Shown here: one piece after another, positions 52,408 to 60,898 of the stretch
How the letters are laid out: each line of letters opens with the position of its first letter
Position numbering within the stretch: position 1 is the stretch's first letter
Assembly (NCBI RefSeq): GCF_000758665.1
Contig: NZ_CP009285.1
Location: forward strand, 6,510,001 to 6,574,000
DNA: 64,000 bases
DNA from: Paenibacillus borealis
GTDB lineage: Bacteria > Bacillota > Bacilli > Paenibacillales > Paenibacillaceae
Reading direction: 5' to 3'
The notes under the pieces: model-generated
The model's database searches: none
The model's input: the letters and a program-made list of their open reading frames with translations, nothing else
What the model was told of the DNA's origin: nothing
Translations under genes and position numbers: made by a program

Positions 52408-53770
52408 GTGAGTCCTGCACCTCTCTAATTAGAAGTTTGTATTGCGCTTGCTCTTCTTCATCTGCCAGATGCCGATGCTGTTCGAACAGATCAACACATT
52501 TGATGATATTAGTCTCGTTATTGATTCTAACAGACGATTCCAAACTTTTAAGTATAAAGATAATCCCCTTTTTGTTCTTATTATGTAGATAATAAGTTGC
52601 TAATTCAGCGAGAAATCTGGCGTATTGGTTGGCTATAACTTGTTTGTTATGAACAATGCCATACTCTGCAAGATTTGTCCGGTAAGGGATGTAGGCTGCA
52701 AACCTTTCAAGAATTGAATCAACATTCCAATCATAGCGGTTAGCCGATGAGGTAATATTGTACAAAGCTAAGAATATCTCATCTGGTCGCTCAGAGATAA
52801 AATCGACATATTCTGAGAGAACTTCATAATGCCCTGCCATCACCCGATAGAGTAGGCGGTTCGCGGTACCCCACTCCTGGAACTGGGCTACAGTCCGCTT
52901 CACTTCTTCATTATCTTCCTGTATCCAGCTTCCATCCATATAGAGGGACACCCAATCCAATGCCGATTGATAGTCACCTATTTCCTCACACACACTTGAA
53001 CGGATAAGCTGTGCGTACAGGATGTAGAAGTATAGGGGTTTCTCAGTTTTTCTCTCGTTGTCTTCTCTACGGTCCGACTGACGCTGGAGATTATAACGAA
53101 GAGTCGCTAATTGCAGCATCTCCTTCGCCAGCTCATCCACCTTATGCCACTTATGCATTGAAACATAAACATGAGCGAGATGCTTCAACCCGTCCAATTG
53201 ATCCGCTTCATCCAGCCGGTCCAGGTAACATTCAAAGAGATGCGCCGCCTGCAAATTCCGCGTCTGGTCGTCACCAATGGCGATTCGGAATAGACGGTAT
53301 TGGCATACCGCGAGTCTCTCGGAATTCTGATACTTCTCACTGGCACTCACATTCTTATACAACAATTCGGCAGCTTGCCACAGCCCCTCTTGAAACAGTC
53401 CTTCAGCCACTTCGAACAGCATGGGGGCATAGGTCAGATTCTCTAGCAGATTCTGAACAACCTGTTCAACGCAATCCAGACGGCCTAGCGCGGCTGACCG
53501 CACAAGAAAAGGCCGCAGACGCCGCCAGGTTGGTGACGAATAATAGAAACATTCATCCACGTATAAGCTGTAGAAATAGTCCTCCGGCAGATCCATCGCC
53601 TTGGTGATTCGCTCCAGATGGTCCATAGCAATCGGCTGTTGACCACTAAGTATCCGGCTGAGCGTTCCTGAATTAATTCCGGATAGTCCGGAGAATTGAT
53701 TAATGGACATTCTCTTCTGCGACAGATACGTCGCCAATGCATCGCGAATCATAGTTGTAGCAGGGACCAT
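52370..53770 (-). CDS. XRE-HTH/TPR peptide-responsive regulator, copy 1
   Basis: 466 residues. XRE helix-turn-helix at about 8-65 (INQFSGLSGINSGTLSRILSG), then about 400 residues of all-helical TPR-like repeats. This is the RRNPP plan (PlcR, NprR, AimR and the AimR-like receptors described in Paenibacillus). ATG 53770 follows AGGTGGTG. It differs from copy 2 at only about ten of the first 240 residues but at roughly half of the last 110, the part expected to contact peptide. It overlaps its peptide gene; promoter at 53823. Confidence 0.85.
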   Translation of the reverse strand: MVPATTMIRDALATYLSQKRMSINQFSGLSGINSGTLSRILSGQQPIAMDHLERITKAMDLPEDYFYSLYVDECFYYSSPTWRRLRPFLVRSAALGRLDCVEQVVQNLLENLTYAPMLFEVAEGLFQEGLWQAAELLYKNVSASEKYQNSERLAVCQYRLFRIAIGDDQTRNLQAAHLFECYLDRLDEADQLDGLKHLAHVYVSMHKWHKVDELAKEMLQLATLRYNLQRQSDRREDNERKTEKPLYFYILYAQLIRSSVCEEIGDYQSALDWVSLYMDGSWIQEDNEEVKRTVAQFQEWGTANRLLYRVMAGHYEVLSEYVDFISERPDEIFLALYNITSSANRYDWNVDSILERFAAYIPYRTNLAEYGIVHNKQVIANQYARFLAELATYYLHNKNKKGIIFILKSLESSVRINNETNIIKCVDLFEQHRHLADEEEQAQYKLLIREVQDSHEKKIVQASSFL

Positions 53771-53822
53771 GCAGACACCACCTAACTGGAATCCAAATAT
53801 TATATATTTGTTTATAGATGTA

Positions 53823-53851
53823 ATATTATGTCACATTATTCCAATGGTCAA
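53823..53851 (-). promoter_or_regulatory. Promoter of regulator copy 1
   Basis: TTGACC, 17 bases, TAATAT on the minus strand, about 50 bases before the ATG. The corresponding copy-2 promoter is at 55859. Confidence 0.65.
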
Positions 53852-53953
53852 TAGTGTGAAATAGTGCAGATTAGTATAATCCGTGAACTGCGGGCAACCC
53901 ACTTGCCATTATCAATCGATTTTATTGAAATCAGATTACGCTTCCCGGTTATG

Positions 53954-53993
53954 GCAAAAAAATAGAGACCCTAGTGGTCTCGTAAGGTCTCTA
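53954..53993 (-). terminator. Terminator overlapping the small-protein stop, copy 2
   Basis: GAGACC repeated twice can pair with GGTCTC, ending TATTTTTTT. The TAG stop of the gene at 53971 is within it. Confidence 0.7.
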
Positions 53994-54135
53994 TCGCTTC
54001 TATTCCCTGTTTACTTAAAAGCCGTCTCCGCTGTTTCCCCCGTTTAATCCACAGCCGATCCGCATCATCCCGGTAGAACCTGATCTGTATCCATCGCAAA
54101 GGTGTCCATATTTCCCTAAAATGATAATTAGGCAT
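53971..54135 (-). CDS. Small protein of the duplicated unit, copy 2 (54 residues)
   Basis: Matches copy 1 along its length (V/I, S/K and TTET/AIET changes) and runs four codons longer, ending ETLRDH inside the terminator. ATG 54135 follows GGGAGAG at the same distance. The upstream DNA is also conserved. Function unknown. It stands between peptide gene 2 (pseudogene) and regulator copy 1, so it closes unit 2 or opens unit 1. Confidence 0.55.
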   Translation of the reverse strand: MPNYHFREIWTPLRWIQIRFYRDDADRLWIKRGKQRRRLLSKQGIEAIETLRDH

Positions 54136-54250
54136 GGTCCATCTCTCCCAGACTATAAATAGATTTGCTTCTAAGTATAGACCGGGATGCACTATTTGCT
54201 TGTCATTTTGTGGATGCAGCGGGTAGAATATTAATTTCTGTATAAGAGAA

Positions 54251-54279
54251 CAACGTTCCCGGTATTCCTGGAACGTTGC
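54251..54279 (-). terminator. Terminator after peptide pseudogene 2
   Basis: CAACGTTCC pairs perfectly with GGAACGTTG. It is the counterpart of the hairpin at 52197. Confidence 0.75.
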
Positions 54280-54294
54280 TTAGTCTGCGGAACA

Positions 54295-54445
54295 TCAAAC
54301 ACCGCCATAACCGTGCCACATAGTTTGAATCAGAAGTTGAGTGCTGCTGTTTTCTACGGGGTCAGTCAAGTGATAGTACCGATAGGTATATAAAAATGGT
54401 AACCAGACTACACGAAGCTAGAAGAAGAATGAATTTTCTTAGCAT
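54295..54445 (-). pseudogene. Frameshifted pre-pro-peptide gene of unit 2
   Basis: From ATG 54445 the frame gives a signal-like start MLRKFILLLASCSLVTIFIY, then stops at a TGA (54362-54364). The expected pro-region lies in another frame (DPVENSSTQLLIQTMWHGYGGV, stop at 54295). Aligned with unit 1, small insertions around 54365-54395 have shifted the frame. The C-termini share HGxG (GHGLGDG against WHGYGGV). It is either a true loss, which would leave copy 2 without its own peptide, or a sequencing error. Confidence 0.65.
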
Positions 54446-55805
54446 TAGAATTTTTCACTGTTCTGATCAGAAGTTTGTAACGCTCCATTTCTTCTTCCCC
54501 GGCTGCATACTGATATTGTTCAAACAAATCAACACAAGCGATTGTTATACTCTCATTGTTAATCGTAGGATTGGATTCCAAGCTTTGTAGCACGAAAATA
54601 AATTCATCATTTTGTTTATTGCGCAGGTAATAGACTGCCAGCTCAACTAGGAATCGGCTGTGTTGGTCCGATATAATCTGCCGATTGTAATTCCCAAATT
54701 CTGTAGAATACGTCCGGTAGGGAATATAGGAAGCAAATCGATCCAGAATATAATCAACATTCCAATCATAGCGGTTAGCCGATAAGATAATACTATATAA
54801 CGCTATGAATATCTCATTTGGTCGCTCGGAGATATATTCGACATATTCAGAGAGAGCCTCATATTGTCCTGCCATCACCCGATAGAGCAGACGATTCGCG
54901 GTACCCCACTCCTGGAACTGGGTTACAGTCCGCTTCACTTCTTCATTGTCCTCCTGTATCCAGCTTCCATCCATATAGAGGGACACCCAATCTAATGCCG
55001 ATTGATAGTCTCCTAATTTCTCATACACAGCTGAACGGATAAGCTGTGCGTACAGGATATAGAAGTACAGGGGTTTCTCGGTTTTTTTCTCGTTACTCTC
55101 TCTACGGTCCGACTGACGCTGGAGATTATAACGAAGAGTCGCTAATTGCAGCATCTCCTTCGCTAGTTCATCCACCTTATGCCACCGATTCATTGAACCA
55201 TAGACATGACCCAAATGCTTCAACCCGTCCAATTGATCCGCTTCATCCAGCCGGTCCAGGTAACATTCAAAGAGATGCGCCGCCTGCAAATTCCGCGTCT
55301 GGTCGTCACCAATGGCGATTCGGAATAGACGGTATTGGCATACCGCGAGTCTCTCGGAATTCTGATACTTCTCACTGGCACTCACATTCTTATACAACAA
55401 TTCGGCAGCTTGCCACAGCCCCTCTTGAAACAGTCCTTCAGCTACTTCGAACAACATGGGGGCATAGACCAGATTCTCTAGCAGATTCTGAACAACCTGT
55501 TCAACGCAATCCAGACGGCCTAGCGCAGCTGACCGCAAAAGAAAAGGCCGCAGACGCCGCCAGGTTGGTGACGAGTAATAGAAACATTCATCCACGTATA
55601 AGCTGTAGAAATAGTCCTCCGGCAGATCCATCGCCTTGGTGATTCGCTCCAGATGGTCCATAGCAATCGGCTGCTGACCACTAAGTATCCGGCTGAGCGT
55701 TCCTGAATTAATTCCGGATTGTCCGGAGAATTGATTAATGGACATTCTCTTCTGCGACAGATACGTCGCCAGTGCATCGCGAATCATAGTTGTAGTAGGG
55801 ACCAC
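54408..55805 (-). CDS. XRE-HTH/TPR peptide-responsive regulator, copy 2
   Basis: 465 residues with the same layout as copy 1: XRE helix-turn-helix (about 8-65), then TPR-like helices. The start codon is GTG (55805) where copy 1 has ATG, after the same AGGTGGTG. The C-terminal third has diverged (for example YLRNKQNDEFIFVLQSLESN), while the DNA-binding half is almost unchanged, so both may bind the same operators but answer different peptides. It overlaps the peptide pseudogene by 38 bases. Confidence 0.85.
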   Translation of the reverse strand: MVPTTTMIRDALATYLSQKRMSINQFSGQSGINSGTLSRILSGQQPIAMDHLERITKAMDLPEDYFYSLYVDECFYYSSPTWRRLRPFLLRSAALGRLDCVEQVVQNLLENLVYAPMLFEVAEGLFQEGLWQAAELLYKNVSASEKYQNSERLAVCQYRLFRIAIGDDQTRNLQAAHLFECYLDRLDEADQLDGLKHLGHVYGSMNRWHKVDELAKEMLQLATLRYNLQRQSDRRESNEKKTEKPLYFYILYAQLIRSAVYEKLGDYQSALDWVSLYMDGSWIQEDNEEVKRTVTQFQEWGTANRLLYRVMAGQYEALSEYVEYISERPNEIFIALYSIILSANRYDWNVDYILDRFASYIPYRTYSTEFGNYNRQIISDQHSRFLVELAVYYLRNKQNDEFIFVLQSLESNPTINNESITIACVDLFEQYQYAAGEEEMERYKLLIRTVKNSNAKKIHSSSSFV

Positions 55806-55858
55806 GCAGACACCACCTAGCTGGAATCCAAATATTATATATTTGTTTTATAGATGTA

Positions 55859-55887
55859 ATAATATGTCACATTATCCCAATGTTCAA
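55859..55887 (-). promoter_or_regulatory. Promoter of regulator copy 2
   Basis: TTGAAC, 17 bases, TATTAT; same position as for copy 1, slightly further from consensus. Confidence 0.6.
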
Positions 55888-55987
55888 TAGTGTAGAATAT
55901 TGCAGATTAGTATAATCCGTGAACTGCGGGGGATCTACTTGCCATTCTCACTGAATTTTACTGAAAATAGATTACGATTCCGGTTAT

Positions 55988-56027
55988 GGCAAAAAAATAG
56001 AGACCCTAGTGGTCTCGTAAGGTCTCT
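55988..56027 (-). terminator. Terminator of the truncated small-protein copy
   Basis: The same GAGACC/GGTCTC hairpin with TATTTTTTT as at 53954. Confidence 0.65.
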
Positions 56028-56080
56028 GTCGTTTCTATTCCCTGTTTGCTCAAAAGCTGCCTAAAATGATAATTAGGCAT
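56006..56080 (-). pseudogene. Internally deleted small-protein copy 3
   Basis: MPNYHFRQLLSKQGIETTET followed by LRDH and TAG: the first 7 and last 17 residues of the family, joined in frame after loss of about 30 codons (the WTPLRWIQIRF ... QRRR middle). The leader with GGGAGAG and the terminator are intact, so a 24-residue peptide could still be made. Confidence 0.55.
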
Positions 56081-56158
56081 GGTCCATCTCTCCCGGACTA
56101 CAAATAGATTTGCTTCAAAATATAGACCGGAATACCTGATTTGATTGTCGGAATTAAC

Positions 56159-56806
56159 TCACCGGCGGAACCAGCGCTTAATCTGTTCAAACGCACTCTT
56201 CGCTTCCGGGCCATTATAGCCGAAGGCATTGCCAATCATCTTAGTATATTCGTTAAAAGTAGTCTCCCGGCTGTACCGGTCACTCCACCATGTCTTCGCA
56301 TTATAGCCTGAGTCAGCACCTATATAGGTCAGTTCAATCCCTGACTTCTTATAGACATGATCAAAGATAAATTTCACCCGCCGCATATGGAAGTCAGAGG
56401 ACATAACAATGGCAGACTTGAAGCCGTGCTGCTTCATAATAGGAAGCGTGAACTGGGCGTTCTGATAGGTGCTTTGAGCTGCGTCTTCGGTGAGGATGGC
56501 CTCTTCCGGGATGCCCAGGGCGAGGGCGGTTTGGTGCATGTCGCCGGAGGGGCCTGCATTTTCTGAAACTGCCGATAACAGCATATACGGTGCGAAACCC
56601 TCCTTGAAAAGCTCCACCGCTTTCTCAACCCGTCCTCCACCGCCGCTAAGTACGATAATGACATCAGCCTGCTTGGGAGCTTCGGACAGCGGGAGGAAGC
56701 GGCCCGCACACAGGAATAACAAGGCCATTAACAGAAGAGGCAAGTACAGAAAGAGGATTCTCTTTCTACGCTTGCCCATCTTTTTACTGGTTGATTTTCT
56801 GCTCAT
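56159..56806 (-). CDS. YdcF/SanA-like DUF218 membrane protein
   Basis: 215 residues. A basic N-terminus and one membrane helix (ILFLYLPLLLMALLFLCAGRF), then the DUF218 domain: ADVIIVLSGGGGRVEKAVELF, STYQNAQF, SAIVMSSDFHMRRV, then NEYTKMIGNAFGY. The family is tied to envelope and polysaccharide functions without a defined reaction. It starts three bases after the rmlB stop and probably ends that operon. Confidence 0.85.
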   Translation of the reverse strand: MSRKSTSKKMGKRRKRILFLYLPLLLMALLFLCAGRFLPLSEAPKQADVIIVLSGGGGRVEKAVELFKEGFAPYMLLSAVSENAGPSGDMHQTALALGIPEEAILTEDAAQSTYQNAQFTLPIMKQHGFKSAIVMSSDFHMRRVKFIFDHVYKKSGIELTYIGADSGYNAKTWWSDRYSRETTFNEYTKMIGNAFGYNGPEAKSAFEQIKRWFRR

Positions 56807-56809
56807 AAG

Positions 56810-57805
56810 CTACTTCCGGTACTCGCCGCTAAGAATTTGCTCCCACCACTCAGCATTCTCCGTATACCACTGAATCGTCTGAGCAATTCCTGTCTCAAAA
56901 GTATAGGTGGGCTTCCAACCAAGCCGCTCCAGCTTAGTGGGATCAATAGCATAACGTTTATCATGCCCCAGCCGGTCTGCAACAAATTCGATCAATTCCT
57001 CAGATTTCCCTAAGGTATGAATAATAGTCTTCACTACTTCGAGATTCGTACGTTCATTATGGCCGCCTACATTGTATACTTCACCGCTTACACCTTCGTG
57101 CAATACGAGATCAATAGCAGCACAATGATCCCAGACATGCAGCCAATCCCGGATATTGGCACCATCCCCGTAGACAGGAAGCTTCTGTTCATTCAAGACC
57201 TTCGAGATCGTAAGCGGGATCAGCTTCTCAGGGAAATGATAAGGGCCGTAATTGTTAGAGCAGCGTGTAATGTTCATTGGCAGGCCAAAGGTTTCATGGT
57301 ACGCGCGAACTAACAAATCAGACGACGCCTTGCTGGCGCTATAAGGACTATTAGGTTGCAGCGGTGTCTCCTCTGTGAAGAATACCGTAGGATCGAAATC
57401 CAGTTCGCCATACACTTCATCCGTGGACACATGAACAAATTTCGCCACACCAATGGTCCGTGAAGCATCCAACAGCACTTGAGTTCCCATTACATTCGTC
57501 CGGACAAATATAGCCGGATCTGTAATCGAGCGGTCCACATGACTCTCTGCTGCGAAATGTACCACATAGTCGAAGCGTTCTTGTTCAAAAAGCGACATAA
57601 TCGCATCACGGTCAGCAATATCCGCCTGAATGAAATGATAGTTATCTCTATCTTCAATCTGCTTGTGCTTGGTTAAATCACCGGCATAGGTTAACAGATC
57701 CAGATTATAGACATCATAATCAGAGTATTTATCCACTATATATTGCACAAAGTTCCCGCCAATGAAACCGGCACCTCCGGTAATCAGCAATTTCTTCCGA
57801 CTCAT
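56810..57805 (-). CDS. rmlB: dTDP-glucose 4,6-dehydratase
   Basis: 331 residues of the extended SDR type. NAD motif GGAGFIG at about 8-14, active-site THR-equivalent STDEVYG (about 122-128), and catalytic YSASK (about 154-158). It converts dTDP-glucose to the 4-keto-6-deoxy sugar. The order rmlA-rmlC-rmlB runs with short gaps. No rmlD reductase is in the window, so the final sugar (rhamnose or another 6-deoxyhexose) is not settled here. Confidence 0.95.
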   Translation of the reverse strand: MSRKKLLITGGAGFIGGNFVQYIVDKYSDYDVYNLDLLTYAGDLTKHKQIEDRDNYHFIQADIADRDAIMSLFEQERFDYVVHFAAESHVDRSITDPAIFVRTNVMGTQVLLDASRTIGVAKFVHVSTDEVYGELDFDPTVFFTEETPLQPNSPYSASKASSDLLVRAYHETFGLPMNITRCSNNYGPYHFPEKLIPLTISKVLNEQKLPVYGDGANIRDWLHVWDHCAAIDLVLHEGVSGEVYNVGGHNERTNLEVVKTIIHTLGKSEELIEFVADRLGHDKRYAIDPTKLERLGWKPTYTFETGIAQTIQWYTENAEWWEQILSGEYRK

Positions 57806-57846
57806 GAATTACACCTCAGAATGATTCGATTTAGTGTCTATATGCT

Positions 57847-58407
57847 TCAGTTATTATAGGTAAAGTTCAGAACAGCATCTTTCAACACAGGAGCCTTCTC
57901 GTCTTTGCCGGATAGAACTGGAGTAACATGTAATGGCCACTCTATTCCAATGGCAGGATCATTCCAGAGAATACCGCCATCACAATCCGGAGCATACAGC
58001 TCATCACATTTATACTGAACTTCAACGTCCTCGGTCAGCGTCATGAACCCATGGGCGAACCCTTTGGGAATCAACAGCTGCTTCTTATTCTCGGCACTCA
58101 GTTCAATTCCAAACCACTTGCTGTACGTGGGACTGCCTTGTCTGACATCCACTGCCACATCGAATATGACTCCACGCGTGCAACGGACAAGCTTCGTCTG
58201 AGCTTTAGGATTGAGCTGATAATGTAATCCCCGCAAGGTCCCTTTTGTAGCTGAATACGACTGATTATCCTGTACAAAAGCTATATCGATGCCCTGCTCT
58301 CTAAATTTCGCATCACTGAACGTCTCCATAAACCATCCCCGGTGATCACCGAACACCGCAGGTTCCACGATAAATACGCCAGGGAGCGCCGTTTCCGTTA
58401 ATTTCAT
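57847..58407 (-). CDS. rmlC: dTDP-4-dehydrorhamnose 3,5-epimerase
   Basis: 186 residues, cupin fold. LPGVFIVEPAVFGDHRGWFMETF, QDNQSYS, KGTLRGLHYQ with catalytic His, and the later PKGFAHGFMTL are the RmlC signatures. The first Met with a ribosome site (GTGGAGGAT) is at 58407; the longer frame only overlaps the end of rmlA. It acts after RmlB on the 4-keto sugar. Confidence 0.95.
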   Translation of the reverse strand: MKLTETALPGVFIVEPAVFGDHRGWFMETFSDAKFREQGIDIAFVQDNQSYSATKGTLRGLHYQLNPKAQTKLVRCTRGVIFDVAVDVRQGSPTYSKWFGIELSAENKKQLLIPKGFAHGFMTLTEDVEVQYKCDELYAPDCDGGILWNDPAIGIEWPLHVTPVLSGKDEKAPVLKDAVLNFTYNN

Positions 58408-58427
58408 ATCCTCCACACCTTTACTGC

Positions 58428-59306
58428 TTAATATTGAATCTTCCCGGTAGCTACCTTGATCAGATATTGGCCGTAGCCCGTCTTGCTTAGCTTCTGCCCG
58501 CAGCTTAACAGGTGTTCTTTCGTAATCCACCCATTAATATATGCAATCTCTTCAAGAGCGGCAATCTTAATCCCTTGATGGTCCTCAATCGTCCGGACAA
58601 AGTTCGTAGCATCCACCAGACTCTGATGAGTACCGGTATCCAGCCATGTGAAGCCTCGTCCCAGTAGTTCAACATCCAGCTCGCCCATTTTAAGATAGGC
58701 TTCATTAATGGAAGTAATCTCAAGTTCGCCTCTGGAGGAAGGCTGTACATTCTTAGCGATCTCTACAACACGGTTATCGTAGAAATAAAGACCTGTAATC
58801 GCATAATTAGACTTAGGCTGTGCCGGCTTCTCTTCCACGCTTAACACTTTGCCTTCATCGTTAAATTCAACCACACCGAAACGCTCGGGATCTTGTACGT
58901 GATAACCGAACACAGTCGCACCTTGTGCTTTGTCCGAAGCACGCTGAAGCATTTTACGGATTCCATTCCCGTAGTAAATATTATCTCCAAGAATCATAGC
59001 CACAGAGTCATCCCCAATAAACGCTTCCCCCAAAATAAAAGCCTGAGCTAGACCGTCAGGACTTGGTTGAACTATGTATTGCAGGGAAATACCGAACTGA
59101 GACCCGTCGCCAAATAGACTTTGGAATCTCGGAGTATCTTCAGGCGTGGAGATGATAAGGATCTCATTAATTCCGGCGAGCATTAGAGTAGATAACGGAT
59201 AGTAGATCATTGGCTTGTCGTAAACGGGTAGAAGTTGTTTACTGGTTACCATGGTTAATGGGTAGAGGCGGGTTCCGGAGCCGCCGGCTAGGATTATGCC
59301 TTTCAT
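58428..59306 (-). CDS. rmlA: Glucose-1-phosphate thymidylyltransferase
   Basis: 292 residues. Nucleotide-binding [11 protein letters not shown] (about 8-18) with [22 protein letters not shown] (about 108) and EEKP (about 160). Makes dTDP-glucose from dTTP and glucose 1-phosphate, a pool the GH94 phosphorylases could also feed. It is the first gene of the rml operon, after a terminator that closes the Kdo block. Confidence 0.95.
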   Translation of the reverse strand: MKGIILAGGSGTRLYPLTMVTSKQLLPVYDKPMIYYPLSTLMLAGINEILIISTPEDTPRFQSLFGDGSQFGISLQYIVQPSPDGLAQAFILGEAFIGDDSVAMILGDNIYYGNGIRKMLQRASDKAQGATVFGYHVQDPERFGVVEFNDEGKVLSVEEKPAQPKSNYAITGLYFYDNRVVEIAKNVQPSSRGELEITSINEAYLKMGELDVELLGRGFTWLDTGTHQSLVDATNFVRTIEDHQGIKIAALEEIAYINGWITKEHLLSCGQKLSKTGYGQYLIKVATGKIQY

Positions 59307-59329
59307 ATATATTCACCTCCAAATGTATT

Positions 59330-59404
59330 TTAGTGATAAAAAAACAACTTCTCTCCATCTTGAATTACTCGTTACAAACGAGAGTCTCAAATATTAGAGA
59401 GAAG
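59330..59404 (-). terminator. Branched terminator between Kdo and rml genes
   Basis: ACTTCTCTC and GAGAGAAGT close a long loop that carries its own CTCGTT/AACGAG hairpin; TGTTTTTTT follows. The composition change to AT-rich DNA starts here. Confidence 0.7.
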
Positions 59405-59437
59405 TATATCTGACATATCGCAAATCTTATAAAAAAT

Positions 59438-59917
59438 TCACGAAGATAAATCTTCTGCATTTCGAACAAGAATATTTTCAATAAACTCTCTAACTGCTCC
59501 GTCTCCACCATTAAACCTACTTGCGAAATTCACTAATTTTTTTATAGTATCCATCGCATCTGCTGGACACCCACTATAGCCACACAATTTCATGCATTCT
59601 AAATCATTTTCATCGTCTCCAATATAAGCTATATCATTAAATGCCAACTCGTATTTATCACTTATCATCTTCAAACCCGAAATCTTATCATGTATACCTT
59701 GGTATACATCAACTATATTTAATTCTCTAGCTCTATTGGCTACAATTTCTGAACTTCGAGCAGTTAATATAACGGGTTTAATCCCAATGGCATTTAATTT
59801 AGTAATTCCCAATCCATCTTTTACATTAAAAGCCTTCATTAATTCACCCTGTGGTCCAATGTAAATCTTCCCATCAGTTAATGTCCCATCTACATCCATT
59901 ATAAGCATTTTTATCAT
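59438..59917 (-). CDS. kdsC: Kdo-8-phosphate phosphatase (KdsC-type HAD)
   Basis: 159 residues without cap domain. HAD motif I DVDGTLTDG with nucleophile Asp8 and Asp10, motif II LTARSS, and motif III/IV KxG-equivalent then YIGDDENDLE. GGDGAVREF near the end is typical of the KdsC/NeuA-C group. It removes phosphate from Kdo 8-phosphate. The ATG overlaps the kpsF stop (ATGA), so the genes are coupled. AT-rich codon use unlike rmlA. A related nonulosonate phosphatase is the alternative. Confidence 0.85.
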   Translation of the reverse strand: MIKMLIMDVDGTLTDGKIYIGPQGELMKAFNVKDGLGITKLNAIGIKPVILTARSSEIVANRARELNIVDVYQGIHDKISGLKMISDKYELAFNDIAYIGDDENDLECMKLCGYSGCPADAMDTIKKLVNFASRFNGGDGAVREFIENILVRNAEDLSS

Positions 59918-60879
59918 ATGATTATTCCTTTGTTCAAAATTGCTTGTATTCTAATGGTTCCTACTGCTTTGTTTTGCTTATCAACTACGGGTGCACATGA
60001 TATGTTTTTTTCTTTTAGTATTTGAAGTGCTTCAACTGCCATACAATCATGCTTAACGGTGACAGGCGTTTTTGTCATGATCTCATCTACTGTTAGACCA
60101 TAGACATCAACACCTTTTTCAAGTTGTCGTCTTAGATCTCCATCGGTTACAACACCAATAATATTAGCCTCATTATCGACTACGGTAACTATTCCAAGAC
60201 CTTTTTTACCCATTTCAATAATTGCACTTTTTAAAGTAACATCTTGTTGTATCATTGCATTATCTTCTCCATACGCCATTACATCTTGAACTTTAATCAA
60301 TAACTTTTTACCTAATGAACCTGCAGGATGAAATAATGCAAATTTCGTTTCAGTAAATCCATATACCTTTGACGCTACAACAGCTAAAGCATCTCCGTAA
60401 ACTAAAGCAGCTGTCGTGCTTGAAGTTGGAGCTAAATTCAGGTAACAAGCCTCCTCAAAATTTGGAAATACCTGTGAATAGTCACTATACTTCACTAATG
60501 TAGAATCAGCATTACCTGAGATTCCTATCAAGGTTGCACCAATTGCCTTAATATTAGCCAGCACTCTAGTAATCTCTTCGCTTTCACCGCTATAGCTTAA
60601 AGCAATTACGACGTCATCATTAGTGACCATTCCCAAATCCCCATGAAGAGCTTCTCCAGGATGTAAATAGAATGCCGGTCCCCCAAGACTTGCCATTGTT
60701 GCAGCAATCTTACGTGCAATATGCCCCATCTTACCCATACCAGTGACTACCACTTTCCCTCTGCATTCTGTTACAATTCTTAAAATATTGCTAAAATCGT
60801 CATTTAAATGATCTCTTACAAGCTCAAGTGCTCTAATTTCTATATCAAAGACTCTTTTGGCTTGATCTACATAGTCCAT
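59914..60879 (-). CDS. kpsF: Arabinose-5-phosphate isomerase (KdsD/KpsF/GutQ)
   Basis: 321 residues: SIS domain (about 30-180, with VVVTGMGKMGHIARK, HGDLGM, SYSGESEEI and LAPTSSTTAALVYGDALA), then two CBS domains (about 200-318). This is the full-length KdsD/KpsF architecture. It makes D-arabinose 5-phosphate from ribulose 5-phosphate, the committed Kdo precursor. The start is ATG 60879, 19 bases after kdsA. Confidence 0.93.
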   Translation of the reverse strand: MDYVDQAKRVFDIEIRALELVRDHLNDDFSNILRIVTECRGKVVVTGMGKMGHIARKIAATMASLGGPAFYLHPGEALHGDLGMVTNDDVVIALSYSGESEEITRVLANIKAIGATLIGISGNADSTLVKYSDYSQVFPNFEEACYLNLAPTSSTTAALVYGDALAVVASKVYGFTETKFALFHPAGSLGKKLLIKVQDVMAYGEDNAMIQQDVTLKSAIIEMGKKGLGIVTVVDNEANIIGVVTDGDLRRQLEKGVDVYGLTVDEIMTKTPVTVKHDCMAVEALQILKEKNISCAPVVDKQNKAVGTIRIQAILNKGIII

Positions 60880-60898
60880 GCTTCTAGCCCCTATTCTA

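Larger units (their letters stand above)
51859..56130. repeat. Tandem duplication of a 2.1-kb regulator-peptide unit
   Basis: Two direct copies (about 51.86-53.95 kb and 53.95-55.98 kb), each in the order regulator, peptide gene, small-protein gene, with matching promoters, terminators and spacers, plus a shortened third small-protein segment up to 56130. Many hundred-base blocks are nearly identical, so the duplication is recent or kept alike by gene conversion. Confidence 0.85.

Noticed and set aside
51859..56130. The regulator-peptide units as a phage arbitrium (AimR/AimP) module
   Set aside because: The architecture is similar, but no phage gene is seen on either side and the unit is duplicated among chromosomal genes.
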